DNA from: Halomonas sp. M4R1S46
GTDB lineage: Bacteria; Pseudomonadota; Gammaproteobacteria; Pseudomonadales; Halomonadaceae
Direction of reading: 5' to 3'
Assembly (NCBI RefSeq): GCF_025725685.1
Contig: NZ_CP107008.1
Location: 930,001 to 994,000 of the forward strand
Length of the DNA: 64,000 nucleotides
In this document: positions 24,370-32,207 of the stretch, one piece after another
Numbering within the stretch: the first letter of the stretch is position 1
How the letters are laid out: each line of letters begins with the position of its first letter
Program-made: the position numbers and the translations under genes
Notes under the pieces: model-generated
Database searches by the model: none
What the model was told of the DNA's origin: nothing
Seen by the model: the letters and a program-made list of their open reading frames with translations, nothing else

Positions 24370-25068
24370 ATGACCGACTCCCGACCCGATTTCCAGATCG
24401 CCCCCTCGATCCTCTCCGCCGACTTCGCCCGTCTCGGTGAGGAGGTCGACGACGTGCTCGCCTCCGGCGCGGACATCGTCCACTTCGACGTGATGGACAA
24501 CCACTATGTCCCCAACCTGACCATCGGCCCCATGGTCTGCGAGGCCCTGCGCAAGCATGGCGTGACCGCGCCCATCGACGCCCACCTGATGGTCAGGCCG
24601 GTGGATCGGCTGATCGGCGACTTCATCCATGCCGGCGCCACCTACATCACCTTCCATCCCGAGGCCTCCGAGCACATCGACCGCTCCCTGCAGCTGATCC
24701 GCGACGGCGGTTGCAAGGCGGGGCTGGTGTTCAACCCGGCCACGCCGCTGTCCTTCCTCGACCACGTGATGGACAAGGTCGACATGGTGCTGCTGATGAG
24801 CGTCAACCCCGGCTTCGGGGGACAGTCGTTCATTCCCGGGACCCTGGACAAGCTGCGCGAGGCGCGCCGCCGCATCGATGCCTCGGGCCGCGATATCCGC
24901 CTGGAGATCGACGGTGGCGTCAAGGTGGACAACATCGCCGAGATCGCCCGGGCCGGGGCGGACACCTTCGTGGCCGGCTCGGCGGTGTTCAAGGCGCGCA
25001 ATCCCGTCGACCCGCACCGCTACGACAGCGTCATCCGCGACTTCCGTCGGGCTCTGGCCGAGGTCTGA
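24370..25068 (+). CDS. rpe: Ribulose-phosphate 3-epimerase
   Basis: 232 residues, TIM-barrel enzyme interconverting ribulose-5-P and xylulose-5-P in the pentose phosphate pathway. Diagnostic segments: APSILSADFARLGEEV, HFDVMDNHYVPNLTIG (metal-binding His/Asp), DAHLMV, MSVNPGFGGQSFIP, EIDGGVK and AGSAVF. The next gene starts two bases after its stop, so the two are co-transcribed. Confidence 0.97.
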   Translation: MTDSRPDFQIAPSILSADFARLGEEVDDVLASGADIVHFDVMDNHYVPNLTIGPMVCEALRKHGVTAPIDAHLMVRPVDRLIGDFIHAGATYITFHPEASEHIDRSLQLIRDGGCKAGLVFNPATPLSFLDHVMDKVDMVLLMSVNPGFGGQSFIPGTLDKLREARRRIDASGRDIRLEIDGGVKVDNIAEIARAGADTFVAGSAVFKARNPVDPHRYDSVIRDFRRALAEV

Positions 25069-25070
25069 GG

Positions 25071-25346
25071 ATGGCCGGGACGGCGCCAGCGGACTGGCAT
25101 CTCTACGTGATCGAGACGGCCGGCGGCGCGCTCTATACCGGCATCACCACCGACGTCACCCGGCGCCTGGCCGAGCATCGTGCCGGGCGGGGGGCCAAGG
25201 CCCTGCGTGGCAAGGGACCGCTGGTTCTGCTATATCACGAACGCGTCGGCGAGCGCGGCGAGGCGTTGCGACGGGAAGCCGCCGTCAAGCGTCTCTCCGC
25301 CACGGCGAAGCGGCAGTGGCTGGCCCGTCGACGGGCCGGCGAATGA
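25071..25346 (+). CDS. GIY-YIG domain protein (YhbQ-like)
   Basis: 91 residues. The GIY-YIG nuclease signature reads HLYVIETAGGALYTGIT, followed by RRLAEHRAG, the conserved Lys/Arg region (KALRGKGP) and the catalytic Glu position in EALRREAAVKRLS. These compact single-domain proteins resemble the N-terminal part of UvrC. ATG 25071 overlaps the GAGG near the end of rpe, and the 2-base spacing implies coupled translation. Confidence 0.85.
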   Translation: MAGTAPADWHLYVIETAGGALYTGITTDVTRRLAEHRAGRGAKALRGKGPLVLLYHERVGERGEALRREAAVKRLSATAKRQWLARRRAGE

Positions 25347-25391
25347 CCACAACGGAGGCGGGGCCTGGCCTCGCCGGCACAGGGAGCACCC

Positions 25392-26246
25392 ATGGATAGC
25401 CAATGGCTCACCGATTTCGTCCAGATGCAGGGCATGAACTTCGTCATCAACCTGGTGGCGGCGGCCGCCATCTTCGTGGTCGGGCGCTGGGCGGTGAAGC
25501 TCGTGCACCGGCTCTCGCTCAAGGCCATGCAACGCGGCAAGCTCGACCCGCTGTTGGTGAAGTTCCTGGGCAACATCCTCTATGCCCTGCTGATGATCTT
25601 CGTCGTGCTGGCGGCGATCAGCCAGGTGGGCATCCAGACCACCTCGCTGATCGCGGTGATCGGTGCCGCCGGCCTGGCCATCGGCCTCGCCCTGCAGGGC
25701 TCGCTGGCCAACTTCGCCGCCGGGGTGCTGGTGATCATCTTCCGCCCCTACAAGATCGGTGACTATGTCGAGGCCGGCGGCGTGGCCGGGGTGATTGATG
25801 ACGTCCAGATCTTCACCACCGAGCTCAAGACCGCCGACAACCGCAAGATCATCGTGCCCAACGGCCAGATGATGAACGGCGCCATCACCAACTACTCCAG
25901 CCATGCCACCCGGCGGGTGGATCTGGTGGTGGGCGTCGGCTATGACGACGACATCGACACCGTGCGCCGGGTGCTGCAGGGCGTGGTGGCCGAGGATCCC
26001 CGGGTGCTGGAGGATCCGGCGCCGACTATCCGCATGAGCGCCATGGGCGACTCCAGCGTGAGCTGGATCGTGCGGCCCTGGGTCAAGGCGGAGGACTACT
26101 GGGACGTCCACTGGGAGATGACCGAGGAGATCAAGCGTCGCTTCGACGTCGAGGGCATCAGCATTCCCTTTCCCCAGCGCGACGTGCACGTCTACCACCA
26201 CGCCGAGGCGGGGGAGGCGCGCGGCGCGGCGCTCCTCGAGCGTTGA
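25392..26246 (+). CDS. mscS: Small-conductance mechanosensitive channel
   Basis: 284 residues, MscS family. Three N-terminal membrane helices end in the pore-lining TM3 (VIGAAGLAIGLALQGSLANFAAGV), followed by the beta domain (RPYKIGDYVEAGGVAGVIDDV, IIVPNGQMMNGAITNYS) and an alpha/beta C-terminal domain. It releases solutes on hypo-osmotic shock, which is apt for a halophile. AGGGAG precedes ATG 25392. Confidence 0.95.
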   Translation: MDSQWLTDFVQMQGMNFVINLVAAAAIFVVGRWAVKLVHRLSLKAMQRGKLDPLLVKFLGNILYALLMIFVVLAAISQVGIQTTSLIAVIGAAGLAIGLALQGSLANFAAGVLVIIFRPYKIGDYVEAGGVAGVIDDVQIFTTELKTADNRKIIVPNGQMMNGAITNYSSHATRRVDLVVGVGYDDDIDTVRRVLQGVVAEDPRVLEDPAPTIRMSAMGDSSVSWIVRPWVKAEDYWDVHWEMTEEIKRRFDVEGISIPFPQRDVHVYHHAEAGEARGAALLER

Positions 26247-26267
26247 GCCGTCCCGCCAATGCGAAAC

Positions 26268-26293
26268 GGGGCCGCCGGATGTCCGGCGGCCCC
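26268..26293. terminator. Terminator between convergent mscS and ndh
   Basis: GGGGCCGCCGGA (26268-26279) and TCCGGCGGCCCC (26282-26293) form a 12-bp stem followed by TTCTCGT. Confidence 0.75.
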
Positions 26294-26317
26294 TTCTCGT
26301 GCAGGGGCGGGCGGGGC

Positions 26318-27613
26318 TCAGTGCAGCTTGAGGCGCGGCTTGATGAAGCGGTTGAGGCCGTCGACCACCACCATCAGGCCTGTCTTGAGGGCGCCGTGGA
26401 TGGCCCGTTGGTGCATGCGATAGAGCGAGGCATAGAAGAACTTGGCGAGATGCCCCTCGACGAACAGGCTGCGCGCCGAGGCCCCGCGCATCAGGCTGCC
26501 GATGGCGTCGAAGTGGGCCAGCGAGATCAGCGAGCCGCGGTCGCGGAAGACGAACGGCTTGAGCGACCGGCCCTCGAGCCGGGCCGCCAGGTTGCGGTAG
26601 AGCCGGGTGGCCTGCTGGTGGGCGGCCTGGGCCCGGGGCGGGACGATCGAACCGTCCTGCTGGGGGCAGCTGGCGCAGTCGCCGAAGGCGAAGATGTGCT
26701 CGTCGTCGACGCTCTGCAGGGTCTCCGTCACCTTGAGGCGATGGTTGGGCTCGGTGGACAGGCCCAGCGTCGAGAGGAAGGCCGGGGCCTTGATGCCGGC
26801 GGCCCAGACGCTGAGGTCGGTCTCGATGCGCTCGCCGTCGGCGGTGACGATGGCGTGGGGCTCGACCTCGGTGACCCGGGTGCCCACATGGACGCCCACC
26901 CCCAGCCGCCCCAGCTCGGCGTGTACCGCCCGGCTGATGCGGTCCGGCAGGGCCGGCAGCACCTTGGGGGCCGCCTCGATCAGGTGCACCTCGAGATGCT
27001 CGCTGTCCAGGGTGGTCAAGCCGTAGCTGTTGAGCATCTGGGAGGCGCCGTGCAGCTCGGCGGCGAGTTCCACGCCGGTGGCGCCGGCCCCGACGATGCC
27101 GACCACCATGCGCGAGGGCGTCTCCCGGGGAGCGTTGTAGCGCAGGAAGGCATTGAGCATGGCCTTGCGGAACGCCTCGGCCTGCTGGGGGCTGTCGAGG
27201 AAGTGGCAGTGCTCGCTGACCCCCGGGGTACCGAAGTCGTTGCTGACGCTGCCGACGGCCATCACCAGCTCGTCGTAGGCCAGGGTGCGCGAGGGCAGCA
27301 CCTCCACGCCGTCATCGTCGCGCACCGGGGCCAGGGTCAGGGTGCGGGCCTCCCGATCCAGATCGCACAGGGTGCCGAGCTGGAAGCGGTAGCCATGGGC
27401 CCGGGCGTGGCCCTGGTAGGAGATCTCGTCGAGACCGGAGTCCAGGGCGCCGGTGGCGACCTCGTGCAGCAGGGGTTTCCAGATGTGGGTGGAATTGCGG
27501 TCGACGAGCACGATCTCGGCACGCTTGCGCTTGCCGAACTTGCGGCCGAGCCGGGTCACCAGCTCGAGTCCGCCCGCGCCACCGCCGACCACCACGATAC
27601 GCGGTAGGGTCAT
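26318..27613 (-). CDS. ndh: Type II NADH dehydrogenase
   Basis: 431 residues, non-proton-pumping NADH:quinone oxidoreductase at the inner membrane face. Two dinucleotide folds are visible: FAD-binding IVVVGGGAGGLELV at the N-terminus and NAD-binding VGIVGAGATGVELAAELHG at about residue 170, plus IFAFGDCASCPQ for the FAD end. The C-terminal segment (ARSLFVEGHLAKFFYASLYRMHQ) is the amphipathic membrane-association region. ATG 27613 has AGGAG upstream. Confidence 0.94.
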   Translation of the reverse strand: MTLPRIVVVGGGAGGLELVTRLGRKFGKRKRAEIVLVDRNSTHIWKPLLHEVATGALDSGLDEISYQGHARAHGYRFQLGTLCDLDREARTLTLAPVRDDDGVEVLPSRTLAYDELVMAVGSVSNDFGTPGVSEHCHFLDSPQQAEAFRKAMLNAFLRYNAPRETPSRMVVGIVGAGATGVELAAELHGASQMLNSYGLTTLDSEHLEVHLIEAAPKVLPALPDRISRAVHAELGRLGVGVHVGTRVTEVEPHAIVTADGERIETDLSVWAAGIKAPAFLSTLGLSTEPNHRLKVTETLQSVDDEHIFAFGDCASCPQQDGSIVPPRAQAAHQQATRLYRNLAARLEGRSLKPFVFRDRGSLISLAHFDAIGSLMRGASARSLFVEGHLAKFFYASLYRMHQRAIHGALKTGLMVVVDGLNRFIKPRLKLH

Positions 27614-27790
27614 GCGAGACTCCTGAAACAAGATGGGAAGAGCGCTAAGTGGGTCGCCTGGGTCAGGCCGGGGGTCTCGTACGGTGTCACGGGCCTGCGG
27701 AGGCGAGGCAGCCATGGCATCGTGAGGGCTCCGGCCGGGTAGCGGCGACGGCTGACCCTAGAATATGCCTCTTGCGCGCCCCTGCCTATG

Positions 27791-27820
27791 CCCTCATTAG
27801 GGTAGAGGGGTATTTTTTTT
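27791..27820 (+). terminator. Orphan terminator-like hairpin upstream of gph
   Basis: CCCTC (27791-27795) pairs with GAGGG (27805-27809), followed by GTA and eight Ts (27813-27820). No plus-strand gene ends here: ndh runs away on the minus strand and gph starts 72 bases further on. It may end a short untranslated transcript (TAGAAT at 27759-27764 could be its -10) or attenuate gph. The stem is short, so the call is tentative. Confidence 0.4.
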
Positions 27821-27892
27821 CGTAATATTACATATGTGCGGCGTCGAAACCGCCGCCTGCTGCCCGTCACCCGCTGTCCCGAGGAAACCGAT

Positions 27893-28558
27893 ATGCACCC
27901 ACTCCTGGCCGATATTCGACTGGTCGCCTTCGACCTCGACGGGACCCTGGTGGATTCCGTGCCCGACCTGGCCGCCGCGGTGGCTGCCGCCCTGCGCGAC
28001 GAGGGGCTGGCCGCGCCGGGCGAGGCCCGGGTGCGCGACTGGGTCGGCAACGGCTCCCGGGTGCTGATGGAGCGGGTCCTGCACGATGCCTGCGGCCAGA
28101 CGCCCTCGGCCGCGCGGCTCGAGGCGGCCCACGCGGGCTTCCTGGCCCACTATGGCCGCGCGCCCTGCGAGCGCACCCGGCTCTATCCCGGCGTGCGGCC
28201 GGCACTGGACGGCCTGCGCGAAGCAGGGCTTGCGCTGGTACTGGTGACCAACAAGCCCGAGGCCTTCATCGCGCCGATCCTCGAGCGCTTCGGCCTGGCG
28301 TCGCATTTCGCCCTCTGCCTGGGCGGCGACAGCCTGCCACGCCGCAAGCCCGACCCCCTGCCGCTGACCCATGCCGCCGACCGGCTGGCGGTGGTGTCGC
28401 GTCACTGCCTGATGGTCGGCGACTCCCGGCACGATATCGCCGCCGGCAAGGCGGCAGGCTTTCGCACCCTGGCGGTTCCCTACGGCTACAACCACGGCGA
28501 ACCGGTGAGCCTGAGCCGGCCGGATGGCACAGTTGAATCGCTGGCGGAACTCGTTTAG
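27893..28558 (+). CDS. gph: Phosphoglycolate phosphatase (HAD superfamily)
   Basis: 221 residues. HAD motif I is FDLDGTLVDS (nucleophile Asp), motif II VLVTNKP, motif III the RRKPDPLPL lysine, and motif IV MVGDSRHDIAAGKAAG. Gph sits just before trpE in many Pseudomonas and Halomonas genomes, the same context as here. It dephosphorylates 2-phosphoglycolate. ATG 27893 is preceded by GAGGAAA. Confidence 0.92.
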   Translation: MHPLLADIRLVAFDLDGTLVDSVPDLAAAVAAALRDEGLAAPGEARVRDWVGNGSRVLMERVLHDACGQTPSAARLEAAHAGFLAHYGRAPCERTRLYPGVRPALDGLREAGLALVLVTNKPEAFIAPILERFGLASHFALCLGGDSLPRRKPDPLPLTHAADRLAVVSRHCLMVGDSRHDIAAGKAAGFRTLAVPYGYNHGEPVSLSRPDGTVESLAELV

Positions 28559-28581
28559 GGTGATTCGGGTTGCGCTATAAT
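28553..28581 (+). promoter_or_regulatory. trpE promoter
   Basis: A perfect TATAAT (28576-28581) lies right after the gph stop. A weak -35 (GTTTAG, 28553-28558) is 17 bases upstream. CGTTATAACG, a perfect palindrome at 28605-28614, follows. The predicted start leaves a leader of about 210 bases before trpE that contains a Trp-codon leader ORF. Confidence 0.6.
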
Positions 28582-28633
28582 GGGGCGCGATCTCAATAGT
28601 TTTTCGTTATAACGGATCTCGCGATCTCCGCCG

Positions 28634-28726
28634 ATGGACACTCGCATGACGCTGGATGCCTTTTCCCGCCGCACCGCCACCCGCTCCCCCGCATGCCCTG
28701 GCCTGATCGGCGGCTGGCGATGGTGA
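28634..28726 (+). CDS. trpL: Trp leader peptide of trpE
   Basis: 30-codon ORF in the trpE leader whose last residues are GLIGGWRW, i.e. TGG CGA TGG TGA at 28715-28726. A short ORF ending in Trp codons between a promoter and trpE is the hallmark of attenuation. The following leader RNA can fold in alternative ways: GGCGA with TCGCC (28716-28734), GATGGT (28719-28724) with ACCATC (28769-28774), and a hairpin at 28741-28759. The final hairpin lacks a strong T-tract. ATG 28646 is an alternative start. Attenuation of trpE and trpGDC has been reported in Pseudomonas putida. Confidence 0.7.
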   Translation: MDTRMTLDAFSRRTATRSPACPGLIGGWRW

Positions 28727-28802
28727 CGCTCGCCTGACCGGACGCTCCCCTGGGGCGTCGCTCGACTGACCATCGTCTTTCCCATTGCGAGGACCCGGGC
28801 CC

Positions 28803-30299
28803 ATGATGACTCCCGAACGCTTCCGCGAGCTGGCCGAGGCCGGCTATAACCGCATCCCGGTCACCCGCGAGGTGCTGGCCGATCTCGACACGCCGCTGTC
28901 CACCTACCTCAAGCTCGCCGACGCACCCTGGACCTTCCTGCTGGAGTCCGTGCAGGGCGGCGAGAAGTGGGGGCGCTACTCGATCATCGGCCTCCCCAGC
29001 CACGAGCGCATCGAGGTGCGCGGGTTCACCGTCAGCCATATCGTCGACGGCCATGAGCAGGGGGCGGTGGAGGTCGCCGACCCGCTGGCCTGGATCGAGG
29101 ACTTCCAGGCGCGCTTCCGGGTGCCCCGCCTCGACGACCAGCCCCGCTTCGACGGCGGCCTGGTCGGCTACTTCGGCTACGATACCATCCGCTACATCGA
29201 GCCGCGCCTGCGCGGCGTGGAGAAGCCGGACCCGCTGGGCGTGCCGGACATCCTGCTGCTGGTGTGCGATGACCTGGTGGTGTTCGACAACCTCTCCGGC
29301 CGCCTGACCCTGTGGACCCATGCCGATCCCGCCGAGCCGGAGGCCTACCGCCAGGCGGTGGCCAGGCTGGGGCGGCTCGAGGCGTCGCTGCGCGAGACGA
29401 TCATCCGGGCCGGCAGCCCCGGCACCGGGCGGGCCGCGGTGGAGGAAGGCCACTTCACCTCGGGGTTCACCGAGGAGGGCTTCAAGGCCGCGGTGGAGAC
29501 CATCAAGGAATACGTGCTGGCCGGCGACATCATGCAGTGCGTGCCCTCCCAGCGCATGTCGATCCCCTACCAGGCCCCCCCGCTGGACCTCTACCGGGCG
29601 CTGCGCAGCCTGAATCCCTCGCCCTACATGTTCTACTTCAACCTGGGTGACCACCAGGTGGTGGGCTCCTCACCGGAGATCCTCACCCGCCTGGAGGATG
29701 GCGAGGTCACCGTGCGGCCGATCGCCGGCACCCGGGTGCGCGGCCGCAACGAGGAGGAGGATCGCGCCCTGGAGGCCGATCTGCTGGCCGACCCCAAGGA
29801 AGTCGCCGAGCACCTGATGCTGATCGACCTGGGCCGCAACGACGTCGGCCGCATCAGCGAGACCGGCTCGGTGAAGGTCTCCGACCAGATGGTGGTGGAG
29901 CGCTATTCCCACGTGATGCACATCGTCTCCAACGTCACCGGCCGTCTCAAGCCGGGGCTCACTGCCATGGATGCCCTGCGCGCCACCTTCCCGGCGGGGA
30001 CCCTCTCCGGGGCGCCGAAGATCCGCGCCATGGAGATCATCGACGAGCTGGAGCCGGTCAAGCGCGGGGTCTACTCGGGGGCCGTGGGCTATCTCTCCTG
30101 GCACGGCAACATGGATACCGCCATCGCCATCCGCACCGCGGTGATCAAGGACGGCGAGCTGCATGTCCAGGCCGGCGCCGGCGTGGTCGCCGATTCGGTG
30201 CCCGAGCTCGAGTGGCAGGAAACCCTCAACAAGGGGCGTGCGCTCTTCCGCGCCGTGGCCATGGCCGAGCACGGCCTGGACAACCTGGAGTCACCTTGA
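28803..30299 (+). CDS. trpE: Anthranilate synthase component I
   Basis: 498 residues. It uses chorismate plus TrpG-delivered ammonia to make anthranilate. The feedback-site motif FLLESVQGGEKWGRYS is near residue 45. The catalytic core shows PIAGTRVRGRNEEED (Ala, as in TrpE, where PabB has Lys), HLMLIDLGRNDVGRI and TFPAGTLSGAPKIRAM. ATG 28803 or 28806 follows GAGG. It is separated from trpG by about 250 bases holding a second leader ORF, so trpE is its own regulatory unit. Confidence 0.97.
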   Translation: MMTPERFRELAEAGYNRIPVTREVLADLDTPLSTYLKLADAPWTFLLESVQGGEKWGRYSIIGLPSHERIEVRGFTVSHIVDGHEQGAVEVADPLAWIEDFQARFRVPRLDDQPRFDGGLVGYFGYDTIRYIEPRLRGVEKPDPLGVPDILLLVCDDLVVFDNLSGRLTLWTHADPAEPEAYRQAVARLGRLEASLRETIIRAGSPGTGRAAVEEGHFTSGFTEEGFKAAVETIKEYVLAGDIMQCVPSQRMSIPYQAPPLDLYRALRSLNPSPYMFYFNLGDHQVVGSSPEILTRLEDGEVTVRPIAGTRVRGRNEEEDRALEADLLADPKEVAEHLMLIDLGRNDVGRISETGSVKVSDQMVVERYSHVMHIVSNVTGRLKPGLTAMDALRATFPAGTLSGAPKIRAMEIIDELEPVKRGVYSGAVGYLSWHGNMDTAIAIRTAVIKDGELHVQAGAGVVADSVPELEWQETLNKGRALFRAVAMAEHGLDNLESP

Positions 30300-30325
30300 C
30301 AGGGATCGCCGCAGGACAGCACTAT
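30296..30325 (+). promoter_or_regulatory. Possible trpGDC promoter at the end of trpE
   Basis: A perfect TTGACA (30296-30301) overlaps the trpE stop; CACTAT (30320-30325) lies 18 bases downstream as a weak -10. Transcription would begin close to the ATG of the leader ORF at 30332, so the leader might be translated without a 5' untranslated region. Read-through from trpE is an alternative. Confidence 0.45.
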
Positions 30326-30331
30326 TGCCTC

Positions 30332-30382
30332 ATGAACGCATCGCAACGCACAGTCGGTCCGAACCAGTGGTGGCGCTCCTGA
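30332..30382 (+). CDS. trpL: Trp leader peptide of trpGDC (two adjacent Trp codons)
   Basis: 16-residue ORF, MNASQRTVGPNQWWRS, with TGG TGG at 30368-30373, directly before a terminator/antiterminator pair and trpG. A ribosome stalled at the paired Trp codons would favour the antiterminator GGCGGCA (30389-30395) with TGCCGCC (30415-30421); free translation would allow the terminator. No strong Shine-Dalgarno sits at ideal spacing (AGGA is 15 bases away). Confidence 0.82.
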   Translation: MNASQRTVGPNQWWRS

Positions 30383-30412
30383 GCGAGGGGCGGCACGCTT
30401 GCGACCGAAGGA

Positions 30413-30438
30413 AATGCCGCCGTCAGGGCGGCATTTTT
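30413..30438 (+). terminator. Attenuator terminator of trpGDC
   Basis: AATGCCGCC (30413-30421) and GGCGGCATT (30427-30435) form a 9-bp perfect stem with a 5-base loop, running into TTTTTG (the last two Ts of the stem plus three more). Its 5' arm is the same sequence that can pair with GGCGGCA at 30389-30395, so the two structures exclude each other. This is the classic trp attenuator design. Confidence 0.85.
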
Positions 30439-30551
30439 GTGTCTGCGCATCCCTGCACGGCTGGCATCGACCCCCAGGCCCCCGGACGCCGACCGGGGAA
30501 TCGACCATACCGCTTTCGAATGATGATGATGGATAACAGGACGCTATTGCC

Positions 30552-31136
30552 ATGTCCGTGCTGATGATCGACAACTACGACAGTTTCACCTTCAACGTGG
30601 TGCAGTACCTCGGCGAGCTGGGGGCCGAGGTGGTCACCTACCGCAACGACGCCCTCACCCTGGAGCAGATCGAGGCCCTGGCCCCCAGCCACCTGGTGAT
30701 CTCGCCGGGCCCCTGCACCCCCAACGAGGCGGGGATCTCCATGGCGGCGATCCGCCACTTCGCCGGCCGCCTGCCGATCCTCGGCATCTGCCTGGGCCAC
30801 CAGGCCATCGGCCAGGTCTACGGCGGCAAGGTACTGCGGGCCCCCCAGGTGATGCATGGCAAGACCTCGCGGATCCGCCACCTCGGGGCAGGGGTCTTCG
30901 CCGGCCTCGAGGATCCCCTGGAAGTCACCCGCTACCATTCGCTGGTGGTGGAACGCGAGAGCCTGCCGGAATGCCTGGAGGTCACCGCCTGGACCGACGC
31001 CGATGACGTCACCCCCGGGCTGGTCATGGGCATGCGCCATCGCGAGCTGGACATCGAGGGGGTCCAGTTCCATCCCGAATCGATCCTCACCCGCCAGGGC
31101 CACGAGCTGCTGGCGAACTTTCTTGAGCGTCGCTGA
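30552..31136 (+). CDS. trpG: Anthranilate synthase component II (glutamine amidotransferase)
   Basis: 194 residues, class I glutamine amidotransferase. It starts MLIDNYDSFTFNVVQYLGELG, has the nucleophile Cys in ILGICLGHQAIGQ, and ends with the catalytic His/Glu of GVQFHPESILT. It supplies ammonia to TrpE and probably also to the PabB encoded at 44963-46318, as no separate pabA is in the window. First gene of trpGDC. Confidence 0.96.
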   Translation: MSVLMIDNYDSFTFNVVQYLGELGAEVVTYRNDALTLEQIEALAPSHLVISPGPCTPNEAGISMAAIRHFAGRLPILGICLGHQAIGQVYGGKVLRAPQVMHGKTSRIRHLGAGVFAGLEDPLEVTRYHSLVVERESLPECLEVTAWTDADDVTPGLVMGMRHRELDIEGVQFHPESILTRQGHELLANFLERR

Positions 31137-31166
31137 CACGTGCCATTGCCAAAGGAGAAGACGGCC

Positions 31167-32186
31167 ATGCAGATGCGCGAAGCCCTCGGCGCGGTGATGC
31201 GCCGCGAGGACCTTAGCTTCGACCAGACCCACCGGGTGATGATGACCATCATGACCGGGGAGGCCACCGACGCCCAGGTCGCCGCCTTCCTGATGGGCAT
31301 GGCGATGAAGGGCGAGTCCGCCGAGGAGATCAGCGCCGCCGCCCAGGTGATGCGCGAGCTGATGACACCGGTGACGCTGAACGCCGAGAACGTGGTGGAC
31401 ATCGTCGGCACCGGCGGTGACGGCGCCAACCTGTTCAATGTCTCCACCGCGGCGAGCTTCGTCGCCGCCGCCGGCGGGGCCCATGTGGCCAAGCACGGCA
31501 ACCGCGGGGTGTCCTCGTCCTCGGGCAGCGCCGACCTGTTCGCCGTGGCCGGCATCGACCTGGACCTGGACCCGGGACAGGTGGAGCGCTGCATCGAGGA
31601 GGTCGGTGTCGGCTTCATGTTCGCGCCCAACCACCATCCGGCCATGCGCCATGCCATCACGGCGCGCCGCGAGATGGGCGTGCGGACCCTGTTCAACATC
31701 CTCGGGCCGCTGACCAACCCGGCCGGTGCCCCCAACCAGCTGCTGGGCGTCTACTCGGTCTCGCTGTTGCCGCTGATGGCCGAGGTGCTGCGTCGCCTGG
31801 GAAGCGAGCACGTGCTGGTGGTTTGCGCCGAGGATGGCCTGGACGAGATCTCGCTGGCGGCGCCGACCCGGGTGGCGGAGCTCAAGGACGGCGAGATTCG
31901 CGAGTACACCATCGCCCCCGAGGACTTCGGCATCGCCCGCCACGACCTCGACGCCCTGCGGGTGCAGACCGCCGAGGACAGCCTGCGCCTGGTGGAGCAG
32001 GCCCTGGTGGGCGAGGGGCCGGCGGCGGACATCGTGGCGCTCAACGCCGGGGCGGCGCTCTATGCTGCCGGGGTCGCCGACACCCTCAAGGAGGGTGTCG
32101 CCATGGCCCAGGATGCCCAGGACGCCAAGCTGGCCCTGGAAAAGCTCAAGGAACTGACCCATTTCACCCGCGTCTTCGCCCAGTAG
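31167..32186 (+). CDS. trpD: Anthranilate phosphoribosyltransferase
   Basis: 339 residues. The PRPP/anthranilate-binding loop VGTGGDGANLFNVSTAA and KHGNRGVSSSSGSAD are intact, as are FAPNHHPAMRH and RTLFNILGPLTNPA. ATG 31167 follows AAAGGAGAAG, so the earlier in-frame GTG is not the start. It lies 30 bases after trpG. Confidence 0.97.
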   Translation: MQMREALGAVMRREDLSFDQTHRVMMTIMTGEATDAQVAAFLMGMAMKGESAEEISAAAQVMRELMTPVTLNAENVVDIVGTGGDGANLFNVSTAASFVAAAGGAHVAKHGNRGVSSSSGSADLFAVAGIDLDLDPGQVERCIEEVGVGFMFAPNHHPAMRHAITARREMGVRTLFNILGPLTNPAGAPNQLLGVYSVSLLPLMAEVLRRLGSEHVLVVCAEDGLDEISLAAPTRVAELKDGEIREYTIAPEDFGIARHDLDALRVQTAEDSLRLVEQALVGEGPAADIVALNAGAALYAAGVADTLKEGVAMAQDAQDAKLALEKLKELTHFTRVFAQ

Positions 32187-32207
32187 GCCGCTACTCAGGA
32201 CACCGAC

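Noticed and set aside
26243..27607. A 454-codon plus-strand frame opposite ndh
   Set aside because: ndh has both dinucleotide-binding motifs and a good start on the minus strand; the opposite frame is a shadow.
28741..28759. A canonical rho-independent terminator before trpE
   Set aside because: A 7-bp stem exists, but the nearest T-run is about 17 bases downstream and short, so it is not called as an intrinsic terminator.
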